Below are positions 36,910 to 46,734 of a stretch of DNA of 64,000 bases, piece after piece. Each line of letters begins with the position of its first letter. The stretch's first letter is position 1. Position numbers and translations under genes: made by a program. This stretch comes from SZUA-22 sp963751695 (lineage in GTDB: Bacteria > Bacteroidota > Ignavibacteria > Ignavibacteriales > Melioribacteraceae): assembly GCA_963751695.1 (NCBI GenBank), contig CAVVVP010000009.1, forward strand, positions 372,001 through 436,000. The letters are read 5' to 3'. The notes below the pieces were generated by a model, which was not told the DNA's origin, did no database searches, and was given only the letters and a program-made list of their open reading frames with translations.

Positions 36910-37551
36910 TTAAAACATAATACCAAGTCTAATTGCAACAAAAAGTGCATGGACTTCTGATGCAACTTGACCGGTCATATTTTCAACTTCGCCTGATAAA
37001 AAGCTAGTATAAGAGTAACGGATATTGAGCCCGAGAAGATTTTTTTGGCTAAGACCAAAATCAGCACCAAAACCGATGTATCCACCGACACCATAGTGGA
37101 ACTGAGCATATTTGAAAGAATTAAAAAATTCCTCTTCGAATGGAGTTGTAATTATCAAAGTTGGGCCGATTCCACCATTTACGTAAGGTCTGAGGTTATC
37201 AGTAAGATATTTTTCAAATAATCTGTATTGAAGCCCCAAAACCAATGGTACAACAAAAACTCGATTCTCTTTTCCAAAAATTATCGGCCTTCCCCAATAG
37301 TCGTAATATTCAAATTCACGGTCACCCTTTGATTCGGAAAATGAAAGATCAGCAAAAGCAGAAAATTTCGTATTTATTGACCGTCTAAGAAATCCGCCTA
37401 AACCAAAGCCACCATCACTAAACAATAGGTCGAGTCCAAGTGCATATTTGGGAAATTCGATCGGCGGTTTATCGGGAGCCATTTCACCAATTTTTTGACC
37501 ACTTGTAAAGAGAATCGGTACAAGAAAAAGTATAAATAATGTTCTTTTCAA
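36910..37551 (-). CDS. Outer-membrane beta-barrel protein
   Basis: 213 residues with a signal peptide (MKRTLFILFLVPILFTSG). The rest alternates short amphipathic strands and Gly/aromatic turns (LGLDLLFSDGGFGLGGFLRR, FSAFADLSFSES, GVGGYIGFGADFG) and ends with a strand closing in a hydrophobic residue pattern (LFVAIRLGIMF). This is the form of a small OmpA/OmpW-like barrel. No ligand or role can be assigned. It is divergent from the CYTH gene. Confidence 0.7.
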   Translation of the reverse strand: MKRTLFILFLVPILFTSGQKIGEMAPDKPPIEFPKYALGLDLLFSDGGFGLGGFLRRSINTKFSAFADLSFSESKGDREFEYYDYWGRPIIFGKENRVFVVPLVLGLQYRLFEKYLTDNLRPYVNGGIGPTLIITTPFEEEFFNSFKYAQFHYGVGGYIGFGADFGLSQKNLLGLNIRYSYTSFLSGEVENMTGQVASEVHALFVAIRLGIMF

Positions 37552-37647
37552 TTTATTACGATCAACTTTTTGTTAATTTAGCTATTAATAATATATTAAA
37601 AATCATAGTTATAAATAAATACACTTATTTATCCCCACAAGAGAAAA

Positions 37648-38148
37648 ATGGCAGTAAATCTAGAACTAAAGACGAAAGTAGAAGAACATAAACGCATCAA
37701 ATCAATTTTACAAAAAATTAAAGCAAATTTCAAAGGTTTGCTTGACCAAACTGATGTTTATTATAAGGTTCAGAGTGGGTTATTGAAACTTAGAATTGAA
37801 AACGGAAAATCTAGTTTAATAAGATATAACCGCGATGAATTTAATCCAGACCGCTGGAGTAATTATTACCTCGTTCATTTGCAGGGAGAGGAGAGTCAAG
37901 AATTACTAGAATCCCTATTTCAAATTGAGACTACAGTTCATAAAAAAAGGGAATTATATTTATTCAAAGATACGAGAATTCATCTCGACACAGTTGTAGG
38001 CCTAGGAACTTACATTGAACTGGAAACAGTAGTAAAGAAATCAAAAGAAGAAGCAAAAAAACTTTTTGATGAAATTGTTGAGTTACTTAATCTTGATTTA
38101 AGCAATCAAATTAGATCATCTTATCGCGATCTGATGTTAGCAAAATGA
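37648..38148 (+). CDS. CYTH-domain protein (CyaB/ThTPase-like)
   Basis: 166 residues of the CYTH fold. The N-terminal NLELKTKV gives the ExExK-type metal/triphosphate motif in modified form (LELKTKV). YKVQSGLLKLRIENGKSSLIRY has the Arg/Lys ladder that binds triphosphate, and GLGTYIELETVV has the late acidic pair. Members include class IV adenylate cyclase and triphosphatases; the reaction here is undefined. It overlaps the next gene by 4 bases (ATGA), so the two are coupled. Confidence 0.82.
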   Translation: MAVNLELKTKVEEHKRIKSILQKIKANFKGLLDQTDVYYKVQSGLLKLRIENGKSSLIRYNRDEFNPDRWSNYYLVHLQGEESQELLESLFQIETTVHKKRELYLFKDTRIHLDTVVGLGTYIELETVVKKSKEEAKKLFDEIVELLNLDLSNQIRSSYRDLMLAK

Positions 38149-41100
38149 TTCTTTCAAAGGAAAATATTGAATCAATCGATCTTGATTTAGAAATAAATAG
38201 AAGGATCAAGAAAGCAGAGTTGGAGACCTTTCTTATAATTGTCCCGACGAATAGAAAACTCAGAGCTTTAAAAAAAGAGATCATTTCGCTTTCTCCAAAA
38301 AAAGCCGCAACAAGTATAAACATTGAAACCCTAACAACACTAAGCAATAAACTGCTAGATCAGACTGAGTCTTATCATCTCTTGTCTGAAGAAGCATCTG
38401 CGGTATTTGTAGAACAAAGTGCGCAAAAAATAGAAAAAAAATATTTCACAAATTATAAGGGAACCGTTCCGTCCGGGACATTGGATCGTATCAGAAATGT
38501 AATATCTAAATATAAGGAAGAGGGGATAAGTCCGGAGCTCCTAAGAAATGAAGCTGAAAAATTAAGCAAGTCAGAACGCTTGAAGGCGATTGATATAGCG
38601 AATATTTTTAAAGAGTATAATCAAAAATGTCAATTATTAAAGGCTTTTGAATTAGGAGATATTTACCAACAATTAGCGAGTCTTAAACAAGACAAATTTC
38701 AGAAAAGTTTTACTCAGTTATTCAATAATGTTGAACTGATTCTGATAGATGGATTTAATGAATTTACGAATTTGGAGCTAACAATTCTTAGTAAACTTGC
38801 TGAGCGCAATGACATTAAGCTGTTTCTTAATTTTGACTACTCCTCATTTAATCCAATTCTCTTTTCTCACTTGGCAGAAACGAACAATCAACTGTTTACA
38901 TCTGGTTTTAGTAAAATAGAAGAAAAATCATCTGTCTCAGAAGATGTGTTTTTAGAAAGAGTTAAAGAGAGACTATTTCTTGAGTCACCAAAAGAAATTG
39001 AAAATAGATTTCAAGATAGAATAACATGTATTACTGCTGGAAGCAGGGAGAAAGAAGTAGAGTTAATTGCGAAAGAAATTAAATCTCTTCTACTTTCTAA
39101 CTCAGCAAAACCTCATGAAATTTGTGTAACGTTTAATCTTATTAAGAATTATTCGACAACAGTTAGAGATGTATTTACACTATATGGTTTACCTTTTAAT
39201 CTCACTGATCGTTTTTCTTTAGATAGAACTCTTTCAGTAACAGCAATAATTAAATTTTTTAGAAATTGCTGAAAGCGATTACTACTATAAAACAATACTT
39301 CGTGCATTAAGTAACTCGTTTATTGAAATTGAAGGATTTGATGTTAATGCTCTTTTATATTCAGCTAAGATGCTGAAGATCATTATTGGAAGAGAGAATT
39401 GGAATTTCAACCTCAACAATGCAATAAAAGCTCTTGAACTTGATTCTGAAAATTTTGATAAAAAAGCTAAACTTGAAAAATACAAATTAACACAGAATGG
39501 TCTTAAAAAGCTTGATTCTCTTCTTTCACCTTTCAATAACAAAATGAAGCCTTCAAAGTTTGTTAAAGAATTATTGAATTTGGTTGAAGAGTTAAAACTT
39601 GCTTCAAAATTATTGATAGAAAATAATGTTAATAAAGAAAATGACGTAAAAGCACTAACAACTTTTCTTAACTCTATTGAGGAAGTATTTCATCTTTTAA
39701 GTCCTGAAGAAAAAGGAAGAAAGCACGAGCTCTCTTTTTATCTCAATAAAATAAGGGTTTTGAGTCAAACAGCTAGATTCAATATTAAGGAAAGACCAGA
39801 TTATGGAGTATTAGTCACGAACATTGATGAAATAAGGGGATTGAAATTTAAGCACACATTTTTAGGTGGTATGATTGATGGAGATTTTCCAACAAAGTAT
39901 CAGCCTGAGATATTTTTCTCAGGAAAATTCATTCGAAAAGAGAAAGAACATGTAAATGAAGAACGGTATCGATTTTATCAAGCACTAAAATCTTGGAGCA
40001 AGTCCTTCTACCTCACGTACCCCTTATCAGATGGAGATAAGGAAACTGTAAAATCGAATTTCTTAGATGAATTTGAGAATAAATTCGGAATAAAATATAA
40101 AGTAGAAGAAGATTTTAATAATTTGATTTATTCCAAAGAAGAAGTGCAAAAGAATATTCTCTCATCTGGTTTCCCTTTAGACCAGCTAGATGATAATGAA
40201 TTATTAAGTGAAATATCAAATTGGGAAAAGACAATCGCAGTTGAGAAATTAAGAGAAGATGATCCTTACCAGAAATCACCATATAATGGGTTTTTATTTG
40301 AGAATGGAAATATCAATCAAGGCGACACAAATGATGAATTGAGCAATTTTAGAGATAGAGTATATTCTATTTCGCAGCTTGAAACTTACACATCTTGTCC
40401 TTTTAAATATTTTTTGGAAAGAGTTCTGAATATTGAAATTTTTGAAGAACCAGATGAAGAGATGGAAGCAATTGAATTGGGTTCGCTCCTTCACGCTATT
40501 CTTTTTGAATTTTATCTAAGAATTCGAGAAGAGAATATTGTAATAAGAAATTGTTCAGATGTAGTTTTCGAAAAAGTGAAAAAAATGATCTTTAACATTG
40601 CAGAAAAACATGTCTCAAATATTATACAAGATTCACCATTTGCCTTTTATGAGGAAGAAAAAATATTCGGAATAAATTCAAAGAAGGAAGATTCATTACT
40701 ATTTAGGTTCTTACTAAATGAAAGAAATGATAAAACATATAGAGACCCAGCATTTTTTGAAGTGAGTTTTGGAGTTAGGAATGACGAACATGATCCAATG
40801 CTGTATTCCGCTGAACCACTTCAGTATGAAAATGTAAAAATAAGAGGTTTAGTTGATAGAGTAGATATCGATAAAAATAAAAAGACATTTGAAATTGTTG
40901 ACTACAAATCTGGAAGTAAAAGAGTTTCTAAAACAGAAATAGAAAAAGGAACATCGCTTCAGTTGCCAGTTTACGTTTGGGCCGTAAAAACTTTGCTTCA
41001 AGAGCAGTTAGGAGAGGAATATTCACCCAAAGCAATGAGTATATACAATTTGAAATATCAGGAAACTATTTTCGGCAAGAATGCAGTTTCAATAAGCAGA

Positions 41101-41295
41101 AGCAGAACTGCAGATTTCGATCCTACTTCAGATTTAAATCAACTTGTTGATAAAGCGTTGCATCATGTAAAAAAGTCAGTAGACAACATTATCAATGGTA
41201 ATTTTCCCATTACTCCATTTTCAGATGAAAAGGATAAAATATGCCGCTTCTGCAATTTTAATACAATATGTAGGGTTGATGAACTATTAAAATAA
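38145..41295 (+). pseudogene. AddB/RecB-type PD-(D/E)XK nuclease, one frameshift
   Basis: A protein of about 1049 residues if corrected. The N-terminal part has a helicase-like fold (FLIIVPTNRKLRALKKEI) but no Walker A, unlike canonical AddB. The C-terminal nuclease starts at SISQLETYTSCPFKYFLERV, has GLVDRVD, EIVDYKSG (catalytic D-x-K) and LQLPVY, and ends with CRFCNFNTIC. Together with the earlier Cys this makes the four-Cys Fe-S site of AddB/Cas4-type nucleases. The frames 38145-39272 and 39262-41295 join if one T is removed from the T6 at 39255-39260. No addA lies next to it. Role in double-strand break repair is inferred. Confidence 0.85.
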
Positions 41296-41343
41296 AAATG
41301 ATTTTAATGCCTATTTCGCGAATTATTTTGTAACTACTTTTTC

Positions 41344-41374
41344 TTGAATAGCTTACAATAAATTGTTATGTTTG
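41344..41374 (+). promoter_or_regulatory. Bacteroidota-type promoter of greA
   Basis: TTG at 41344-41346 and TATGTTTG at 41367-41374 with a 20-base spacer. The likely transcription start falls within the hairpin at 41376-41400 or just before it. Confidence 0.72.
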
Positions 41375-41375
41375 T

Positions 41376-41409
41376 AAAGCCACTGCAAAAGCAGTGGTGC
41401 TTTATTTTT
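41376..41409 (+). promoter_or_regulatory. Hairpin with T-tract in the greA leader
   Basis: CCACTGC (41380-41386) pairs with GCAGTGG (41391-41397) around an AAAA loop, and AAAG pairs with CTTT outside a 2-base bulge. TTTATTTTT follows at 41401-41409. It has terminator form but lies directly after the greA promoter and before its ribosome binding site. It may act as an attenuator of greA, or it may terminate read-through from the upstream nuclease gene. Confidence 0.65.
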
Positions 41410-41434
41410 AAACCAAAAATTGAAGGAAAACGAA

Positions 41435-41905
41435 GTGACAAATTTTGTGTACTTAACTCAGGAAAGGTTAATCGAGCTTGAGAATGAAGTTAAAGAATTA
41501 AAGACTAATGGACGTAAAAAAATGGCAGAGACTATTGCTGAGGCAAGATCATACGGGGACCTTAGTGAGAATGCTGAATACGATGCGGCCAAAGATGCTC
41601 AAGGATTACTTGAACTGAGAATCAGTAAACTCGAAGATGTACTTACAAGAGCCCAGATAGTTGATGCTTCGAACCTTCCTGATGATGAAATTCATATTTT
41701 ATCTAAAGTTGTCGTCAAGAATATGAATAATCAAAAAGAGTTTGAGTATACTTTAGTTTCTCCGGAAGAAGCAGATTTCCAAGCAGGAAAAATTGCTCTT
41801 AGCTCACCTGTTGGACAAGCATTGATGGGTAAAAAACTCGGTGATGTTGTACAAGCAAATGCACCAGCTGGAATTATTAATTTTGAAATTTTGAAGATCA
41901 ATTAA
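41435..41905 (+). CDS. greA: Transcription elongation factor GreA
   Basis: Rescues backtracked RNA polymerase by stimulating transcript cleavage. The N-terminal coiled coil (about 1-75) carries LTQERLIELENEVKELK and EARSYGDLSENAEYDAAKD, with the two acidic residues at the tip that reach the active site. The C-terminal domain has LSSPVGQALMGKKLGDVV. GTG at 41435 is the better start because AAGGAAAA at 41423-41430 precedes it; TTG at 41420 is also in frame. The product is 156 residues, normal for GreA. It has its own promoter and terminator. Confidence 0.95.
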   Translation: MTNFVYLTQERLIELENEVKELKTNGRKKMAETIAEARSYGDLSENAEYDAAKDAQGLLELRISKLEDVLTRAQIVDASNLPDDEIHILSKVVVKNMNNQKEFEYTLVSPEEADFQAGKIALSSPVGQALMGKKLGDVVQANAPAGIINFEILKIN

Positions 41906-41935
41906 GATAAACTTTTAACTGTATATTTTTTGACT

Positions 41936-41966
41936 AAGTCTGACAATCTATTGATCAGACTTTTTC
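41936..41966 (+). terminator. Terminator of greA
   Basis: 8-bp stem AAGTCTGA (41936-41943) with TCAGACTT (41955-41962) and a short T-run to 41965. It begins 31 bases after the greA stop. Confidence 0.85.
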
Positions 41967-41997
41967 TGTTTTAGGATGCTATTTGAAATAGTTTTAT

Positions 41998-43357
41998 ATG
42001 AGTAGAATTGAACAGCAAATAATTAAATTCATCTCTGACAATGGATTAATTCAAGAAGGAGATAAATTACTTCTCGCTCTCAGCGGGGGATCTGATTCAG
42101 TATTTGCTTTGAACTTTTTCAATAAATTCAAAAGCAAATACAAGATTTCCATTTGTGCTCTGCATATCAATCATTCATTAAGAGGGGAAGAGTCTTATCT
42201 AGATCAAGAGTTCTGTGAGGATATTTGTATTATTGAGGAAATTGAATTCTATACTGAATTAGTTGATGTAAATAAATTTGCGAAGGAAAAAAAACTATCA
42301 ATTGAAGAGACCGGAAGAATTATTCGGTATCAGAAGTTTGAAGAATATTTAAAAATCTCGAATTCAAACAAGATCGTTACAGCCCATAACTTGGAGGATA
42401 ACACAGAAACGGTTTTACTCAACTTATTTAGAGGTACTGGACTTAAAGGTATTTCGGGAATTCCAATAAAAAGAGACAATATAATTCGGCCATTTCTATC
42501 AACTTCTAAGAATGAAATTGAAAATTATCTAAATGAGAAGAAAATTAAATTTGTCGTTGATTCATCAAATAAGGAAAGTATTTTCAAAAGAAATATTCTA
42601 CGAAATGAGATTCTTCCCAAGATTAGGCAAAACATTAATGATAACGTTGATTTTAACATTTTAAAACTGTCAGAGATTGTTCGTAGATCATCTTTCGTGA
42701 TCGAAGAAGTGGTTGATAAGTATATTGAAAAATTTGTTAGCGACTTTCAATCGGGAATAAAGATTTCAAAGCTGGCAATTAGCGAACAACCAGATCTCGA
42801 TTAATGAGTTAATCAAAAAGGTTATTGATCATAGATTTTCTATCTCACTTGAATATAAAAACATTTTTAGGATCGAAAAATTATTTAATCAGCAGGTTGG
42901 GACTAAAATCATTCTTCAAAATGGATTGGAAGCTACAAGTGAACGAGAATATATTGTAGTTAAATTAGACAATGAACAGAGCGATTATGAAGTTAAATTA
43001 GAATTAAACTCCTCCATTAAATTGCAAAATAGAATTGTTGGTTGTGTAGAAATAAATATTGGAGAGGTTGATTTATATTCAGGTAAAGAGATCGAATTTA
43101 TTGATTCAGAGAAACTTACCTTTCCTTTGTATTTGAGAACATGGCGAGAGTGCGATAAATTTAATCCTCTAGGATTAAAAGGAACAAAAAAGTTATCAGA
43201 TTTTCTAACAGATAAAAAAGTCCCAAACGCTGAAAAGAAGAAACAACTCGTACTATTAAATCAAGAAAAAATTGTTTGGGTAGTCGGATTTAGAATTGAT
43301 ACAAGTGTAAAAATAACTGAAAAAACTAAAAAGGTAATTAAGTTATGGGTAAAATAG
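41998..43357 (+). pseudogene. tilS: tRNA(Ile)-lysidine synthetase TilS, one frameshift
   Basis: Converts C34 of tRNA-Ile(CAU) to lysidine, an essential step for reading AUA. The N-terminal half has the ATP-binding P-loop LALSGGSDSVFALNFF and HINHSLRGEES, then HNLEDNTETVLLNLFRGTGLKGISGI. It ends at 42804 after QPDLD. The second frame, from about 42800 to 43357, gives INELIKKVIDHRFSISL and the C-terminal RNA-binding domain with LRTWRECDKFNPLGLKGTKKLSDF. One extra base between about 42785 and 42800 explains the break; there is no homopolymer there. As TilS is normally essential, a sequence error is likely. It overlaps hpt by 13 bases. Confidence 0.88.
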
Positions 43358-43905
43358 AATTTGATGAAAGCGTGATACAAGTTGGGAATGAGAAATTCGT
43401 TCCAATGATAACGGCAGATCAGATTGATGAGCGTATAAAAGAATTAGGTAAAGAGATCTCAGAAGATTATCAAGGAAAGCTGCCAATCTTTATTGGAGTT
43501 TTGAATGGTTCTTTTATGTTTCTATCTGATCTGCTTAAAGAGATTAAAATTCATTGCGAGATGGATTTCATGAAGCTTTCGAGTTATGGCGATGAAAAGA
43601 TTTCCTCGGGTAATGTAAGAATGCTAAAGGAACTAAATGCTGACATTAATGAACGCCATATAATTATTGTTGAAGACATAGTCGATTCAGGTTTATCAAT
43701 AAACTATATAAACAGTCTTCTCTCTGAATATAATCCAGCGAGTATCAAATTTATCTCACTTTTAGTCAAGCCTAACAGTATTAAATTTGACATTAAAATT
43801 GATTATATTGGATTCGAAATTTCTGATCAATTTGTGATAGGATATGGGCTCGACTATGCCCAAAAGTATCGCAATTTGAAATCTATATATAAATTAAGTG
43901 AATGA
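43345..43905 (+). CDS. hpt: Hypoxanthine phosphoribosyltransferase
   Basis: Purine salvage enzyme that makes IMP (and GMP) from the free base and PRPP. The PRPP-binding motif is HIIIVEDIVDSGLSINY at about residues 110-126, and the flexible loop MKLSSYGDEKISSG precedes it. The C-terminal FVIGYGLDYAQKYRNL closes the base pocket. The 186 residues are normal. The tilS-hpt-ftsH order is a widespread conserved arrangement in bacteria, which supports all three calls. Confidence 0.95.
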   Translation: MGKIEFDESVIQVGNEKFVPMITADQIDERIKELGKEISEDYQGKLPIFIGVLNGSFMFLSDLLKEIKIHCEMDFMKLSSYGDEKISSGNVRMLKELNADINERHIIIVEDIVDSGLSINYINSLLSEYNPASIKFISLLVKPNSIKFDIKIDYIGFEISDQFVIGYGLDYAQKYRNLKSIYKLSE

Positions 43906-43913
43906 AGGAGTAG

Positions 43914-46019
43914 TTGGATAATATTATGAAACGATTTGGAAAAATGGAAATGTCCGAAGAGAAGAATCCTAACAAAGGGCCAGAGAAAAAAAGAGGCTTT
44001 AAACCACCTCAAAAACCTGATGGTGAGTTTGATTGGACGAAAGTAATTCGATCTGTTCTTAGTTGGGGTGCAGTTATAATTGCTGCAGTTATTGTTATGC
44101 AGTTTATGAACGAGGATAGAAGTTCCAATATGGAACTGAACTTCGAAGATTATGAAAAACTTCTCAATGCAGACAAGATTAAAGAAGCTACAATTCTTAA
44201 GGATGAGTCAAATATCTACATCTTTGAAGGTGAATTAAAAGAGAAAGAATTCATTCAAAATACGAATATCGAAAAATTCAGGGTAACTCTTGTCGAACCT
44301 GTTATTCAAGAGCAAGTTAAAATCTGGAAAGAGAAGAATGTCAAGTTTACCTTTGTTAAAGAATCAAATGATTGGATGACAATTCTAATTTCTTTCATTC
44401 CCTGGATCCTTATTATCGGAGTTTGGGTTTTATTCATGAGACGTATGCAAGGCGGAGGGGCTGGAGGACAAAAAGGGATTTTCAGCTTTGGAAAAAGTCG
44501 TGCAAAATTAATCTCTGAATCGCAGATTAAGGTGACATTTAAAGATGTTGCTGGAGCTGATGAAGCAAAGCAAGAGTTGGAAGAGGTTATAGAATTCTTA
44601 AAAGAACCTTCTAAGTTTCAGAAACTTGGCGGGAAAATTCCACGCGGGGTATTGTTGTTAGGCCCTCCAGGAACTGGAAAAACATTATTGGCTCGGGCGG
44701 TAGCTGGGGAAGCTGGCGTACCTTTCTTTACTATTAGTGGTGCAGATTTTGTCGAAATGTTTGTTGGGGTTGGTGCAAGCAGAGTTCGAGATCTTTTTGA
44801 ACAAGGGAAGAAAAGTGCACCGTGTATTATTTTTATTGACGAGATTGATGCTGTTGGTCGTCAAAGAGGAGCTGGACTTGGCGGCGGACACGACGAAAGA
44901 GAGCAAACATTGAATGCCCTACTTGTTGAAATGGATGGTTTCGATCAGAATAATGGAGTTATAATAATTGCTGCAACAAACAGACCAGATGTTCTTGATC
45001 CAGCATTATTGAGACCCGGCCGATTTGATCGTCAAGTTGTAGTAGATCGACCTGACGTAAAAGGAAGAGAAGGAATTCTTAAGGTACATACAAGAAAAAC
45101 TCCTCTTAGTGTTGATGTTGACCTTAAAACTTTGGCGAAAGGAACTCCTGGATTATCAGGTGCAGAACTTGCGAACTTAGTAAATGAGGCAGCATTACTT
45201 GCTGCAAGAAAAAATAAATCTAAAATCGATGAAAGTGATTTTGAAGAAGCCAAAGACAAAATCATGATGGGTATGGAAAGAAAAAGCATGATAATTTCTG
45301 AAGAAGAGAAGAAAGTTACTTCTTATCATGAAATTGGACATGTTTTAGTTGCGCTTAAGACACCGGCAGCAGACCCTGTGCATAAAGTTACTATTATTCC
45401 ACGAGGCAGGGCACTTGGAGTTACGACTTATTTACCTGTTGATGAAAAACACACTTACTCTAAGGAATATCTTGAAGGAATTATTACATATGCACTTGGC
45501 GGAAGAGCGGCAGAAAAAGTTGTATTCAACCAATTTACAACTGGTGCGGGCAATGATATTGAAAAAGCTACAAGCATAGCACGCAAGATGGTCTGCGAGT
45601 GGGGAATGAGTGAGAAACTTGGACCACTTGCTTATGGACAGAAAGAGGAAGAAATCTTTCTTGGAAGAGAAATAACCAAACATACAGATTACAGCGAACT
45701 TACAGCCCAATCTATTGATATAGAAATAAAAGCAATTGTAAATGATGCAATGATAAGAGCTGAAAATATTCTTAATGATAATTTGGAAATATTACACAGG
45801 CTTTCAAAAGAATTATTGGAAAGGGAAATCTTAGATTCTGATGAAATTAAAAAGATCATGAAAGGAGAAGAACTTCCCCCTCCTCGCAGAAATGGTGGAG
45901 ATACAAACCCTCCAATAAGTAAAGAAGAAATTCCTGATCATGTAAAAGAGTTACTGAAAGACCGAGAAGAGAAAACAACAGATCCAAAAGAAGAAAAATC
46001 TGATGACGACAACTCTTGA
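43914..46019 (+). CDS. ftsH: ATP-dependent zinc metalloprotease FtsH
   Basis: Membrane-anchored AAA+ protease for quality control of membrane proteins and regulators. Two membrane helices flank a periplasmic domain (about 42-60 and 160-178). The AAA domain has Walker A GPPGTGKT (250-257), Walker B IIFIDEIDAVGRQRG and the second region of homology RPGRFDRQVV. The protease site is HEIGH at 472-476 (usually HEAGH), with the third zinc ligand in GAGNDIEKAT. The C-terminal 50 residues are acidic. TTG at 43914 has AAGGAG three bases before it; ATG at 43926 is the other candidate. The gene follows hpt directly. Confidence 0.97.
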   Translation: MDNIMKRFGKMEMSEEKNPNKGPEKKRGFKPPQKPDGEFDWTKVIRSVLSWGAVIIAAVIVMQFMNEDRSSNMELNFEDYEKLLNADKIKEATILKDESNIYIFEGELKEKEFIQNTNIEKFRVTLVEPVIQEQVKIWKEKNVKFTFVKESNDWMTILISFIPWILIIGVWVLFMRRMQGGGAGGQKGIFSFGKSRAKLISESQIKVTFKDVAGADEAKQELEEVIEFLKEPSKFQKLGGKIPRGVLLLGPPGTGKTLLARAVAGEAGVPFFTISGADFVEMFVGVGASRVRDLFEQGKKSAPCIIFIDEIDAVGRQRGAGLGGGHDEREQTLNALLVEMDGFDQNNGVIIIAATNRPDVLDPALLRPGRFDRQVVVDRPDVKGREGILKVHTRKTPLSVDVDLKTLAKGTPGLSGAELANLVNEAALLAARKNKSKIDESDFEEAKDKIMMGMERKSMIISEEEKKVTSYHEIGHVLVALKTPAADPVHKVTIIPRGRALGVTTYLPVDEKHTYSKEYLEGIITYALGGRAAEKVVFNQFTTGAGNDIEKATSIARKMVCEWGMSEKLGPLAYGQKEEEIFLGREITKHTDYSELTAQSIDIEIKAIVNDAMIRAENILNDNLEILHRLSKELLEREILDSDEIKKIMKGEELPPPRRNGGDTNPPISKEEIPDHVKELLKDREEKTTDPKEEKSDDDNS

Positions 46020-46674
46020 TAAGGGAAACATCGACTACAAGAGTGAGCTTATGAGAAAAGGTATTCACCTTCTCTCACTTTCAATGGCTATTATTTATTA
46101 TTTTATTTCTAGGGAATTAGCACTGCAAATACTAATTCCCCTTACAATCTTCTCTCTAATATTAGATGTTTCAAGATACTTCTTCCCAGCTTATAGTCGG
46201 TTGTTCTATAAACTTTTTGGATTTATGTTACGAGAGCATGAGATAAATTCCCAAAAGCTTACTCTTAGCGGAGCGACATATGTGTTTCTTGGAGTGACTT
46301 TAGCTGTTATAATTTTTCCGAAAATTTTCGTTGTACCAGCAATTGCAATTCTCATAATTGGAGATATTTTTGCTGCCCTCATTGGCAGAAAATATGGAAA
46401 ACATAAATTTCTTGCAAAAAGTTTTGAGGGAACCTTTGCATTCTTTATTGCTGGAAGTATAGTCATACTACTTTCACCAAAAATTGAGGGTGTGATGGTT
46501 GAATATCTAATTGGTTTTGCAGCTGCTGGCGTCGGTGCTATCATGGAGAATATTTCATATGGTTGGGCTGATGATAATTTAACAGTCCCTTTGTCGGTTT
46601 GCCTTACCATGGCGGTGTTGTATTCTATATTTTTACCAAATATTGAGCTAATTCTACCGAATGTTCCAGTATAG
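46003..46674 (+). CDS. Dolichol-kinase / CTP-dependent polyprenol-kinase-like membrane protein
   Basis: 223 residues with about six membrane helices. ELMRKGIHLLSL at about residues 14-25, ILIIGDIFAALIGRKYGKHKF and SFEGTFAFF are the signature of the SEC59/VTE5-like kinase family, related to CdsA cytidylyltransferases. Members phosphorylate polyprenols, diacylglycerol or phytol with CTP; the acceptor here is unknown. It overlaps the end of ftsH by 17 bases. Confidence 0.82.
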   Translation: MTTTLDKGNIDYKSELMRKGIHLLSLSMAIIYYFISRELALQILIPLTIFSLILDVSRYFFPAYSRLFYKLFGFMLREHEINSQKLTLSGATYVFLGVTLAVIIFPKIFVVPAIAILIIGDIFAALIGRKYGKHKFLAKSFEGTFAFFIAGSIVILLSPKIEGVMVEYLIGFAAAGVGAIMENISYGWADDNLTVPLSVCLTMAVLYSIFLPNIELILPNVPV

Positions 46675-46734
46675 GTGAAACTTATTTATTGATTAATTGT
46701 TAAAGAATTTATCTTTCAACTTGTATAATGTATC

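Noticed and set aside
46206..46610. Minus-strand ORF of 134 codons inside the dolichol-kinase-like gene
   Set aside because: Fully contained in a well-supported membrane protein gene; no family motif.
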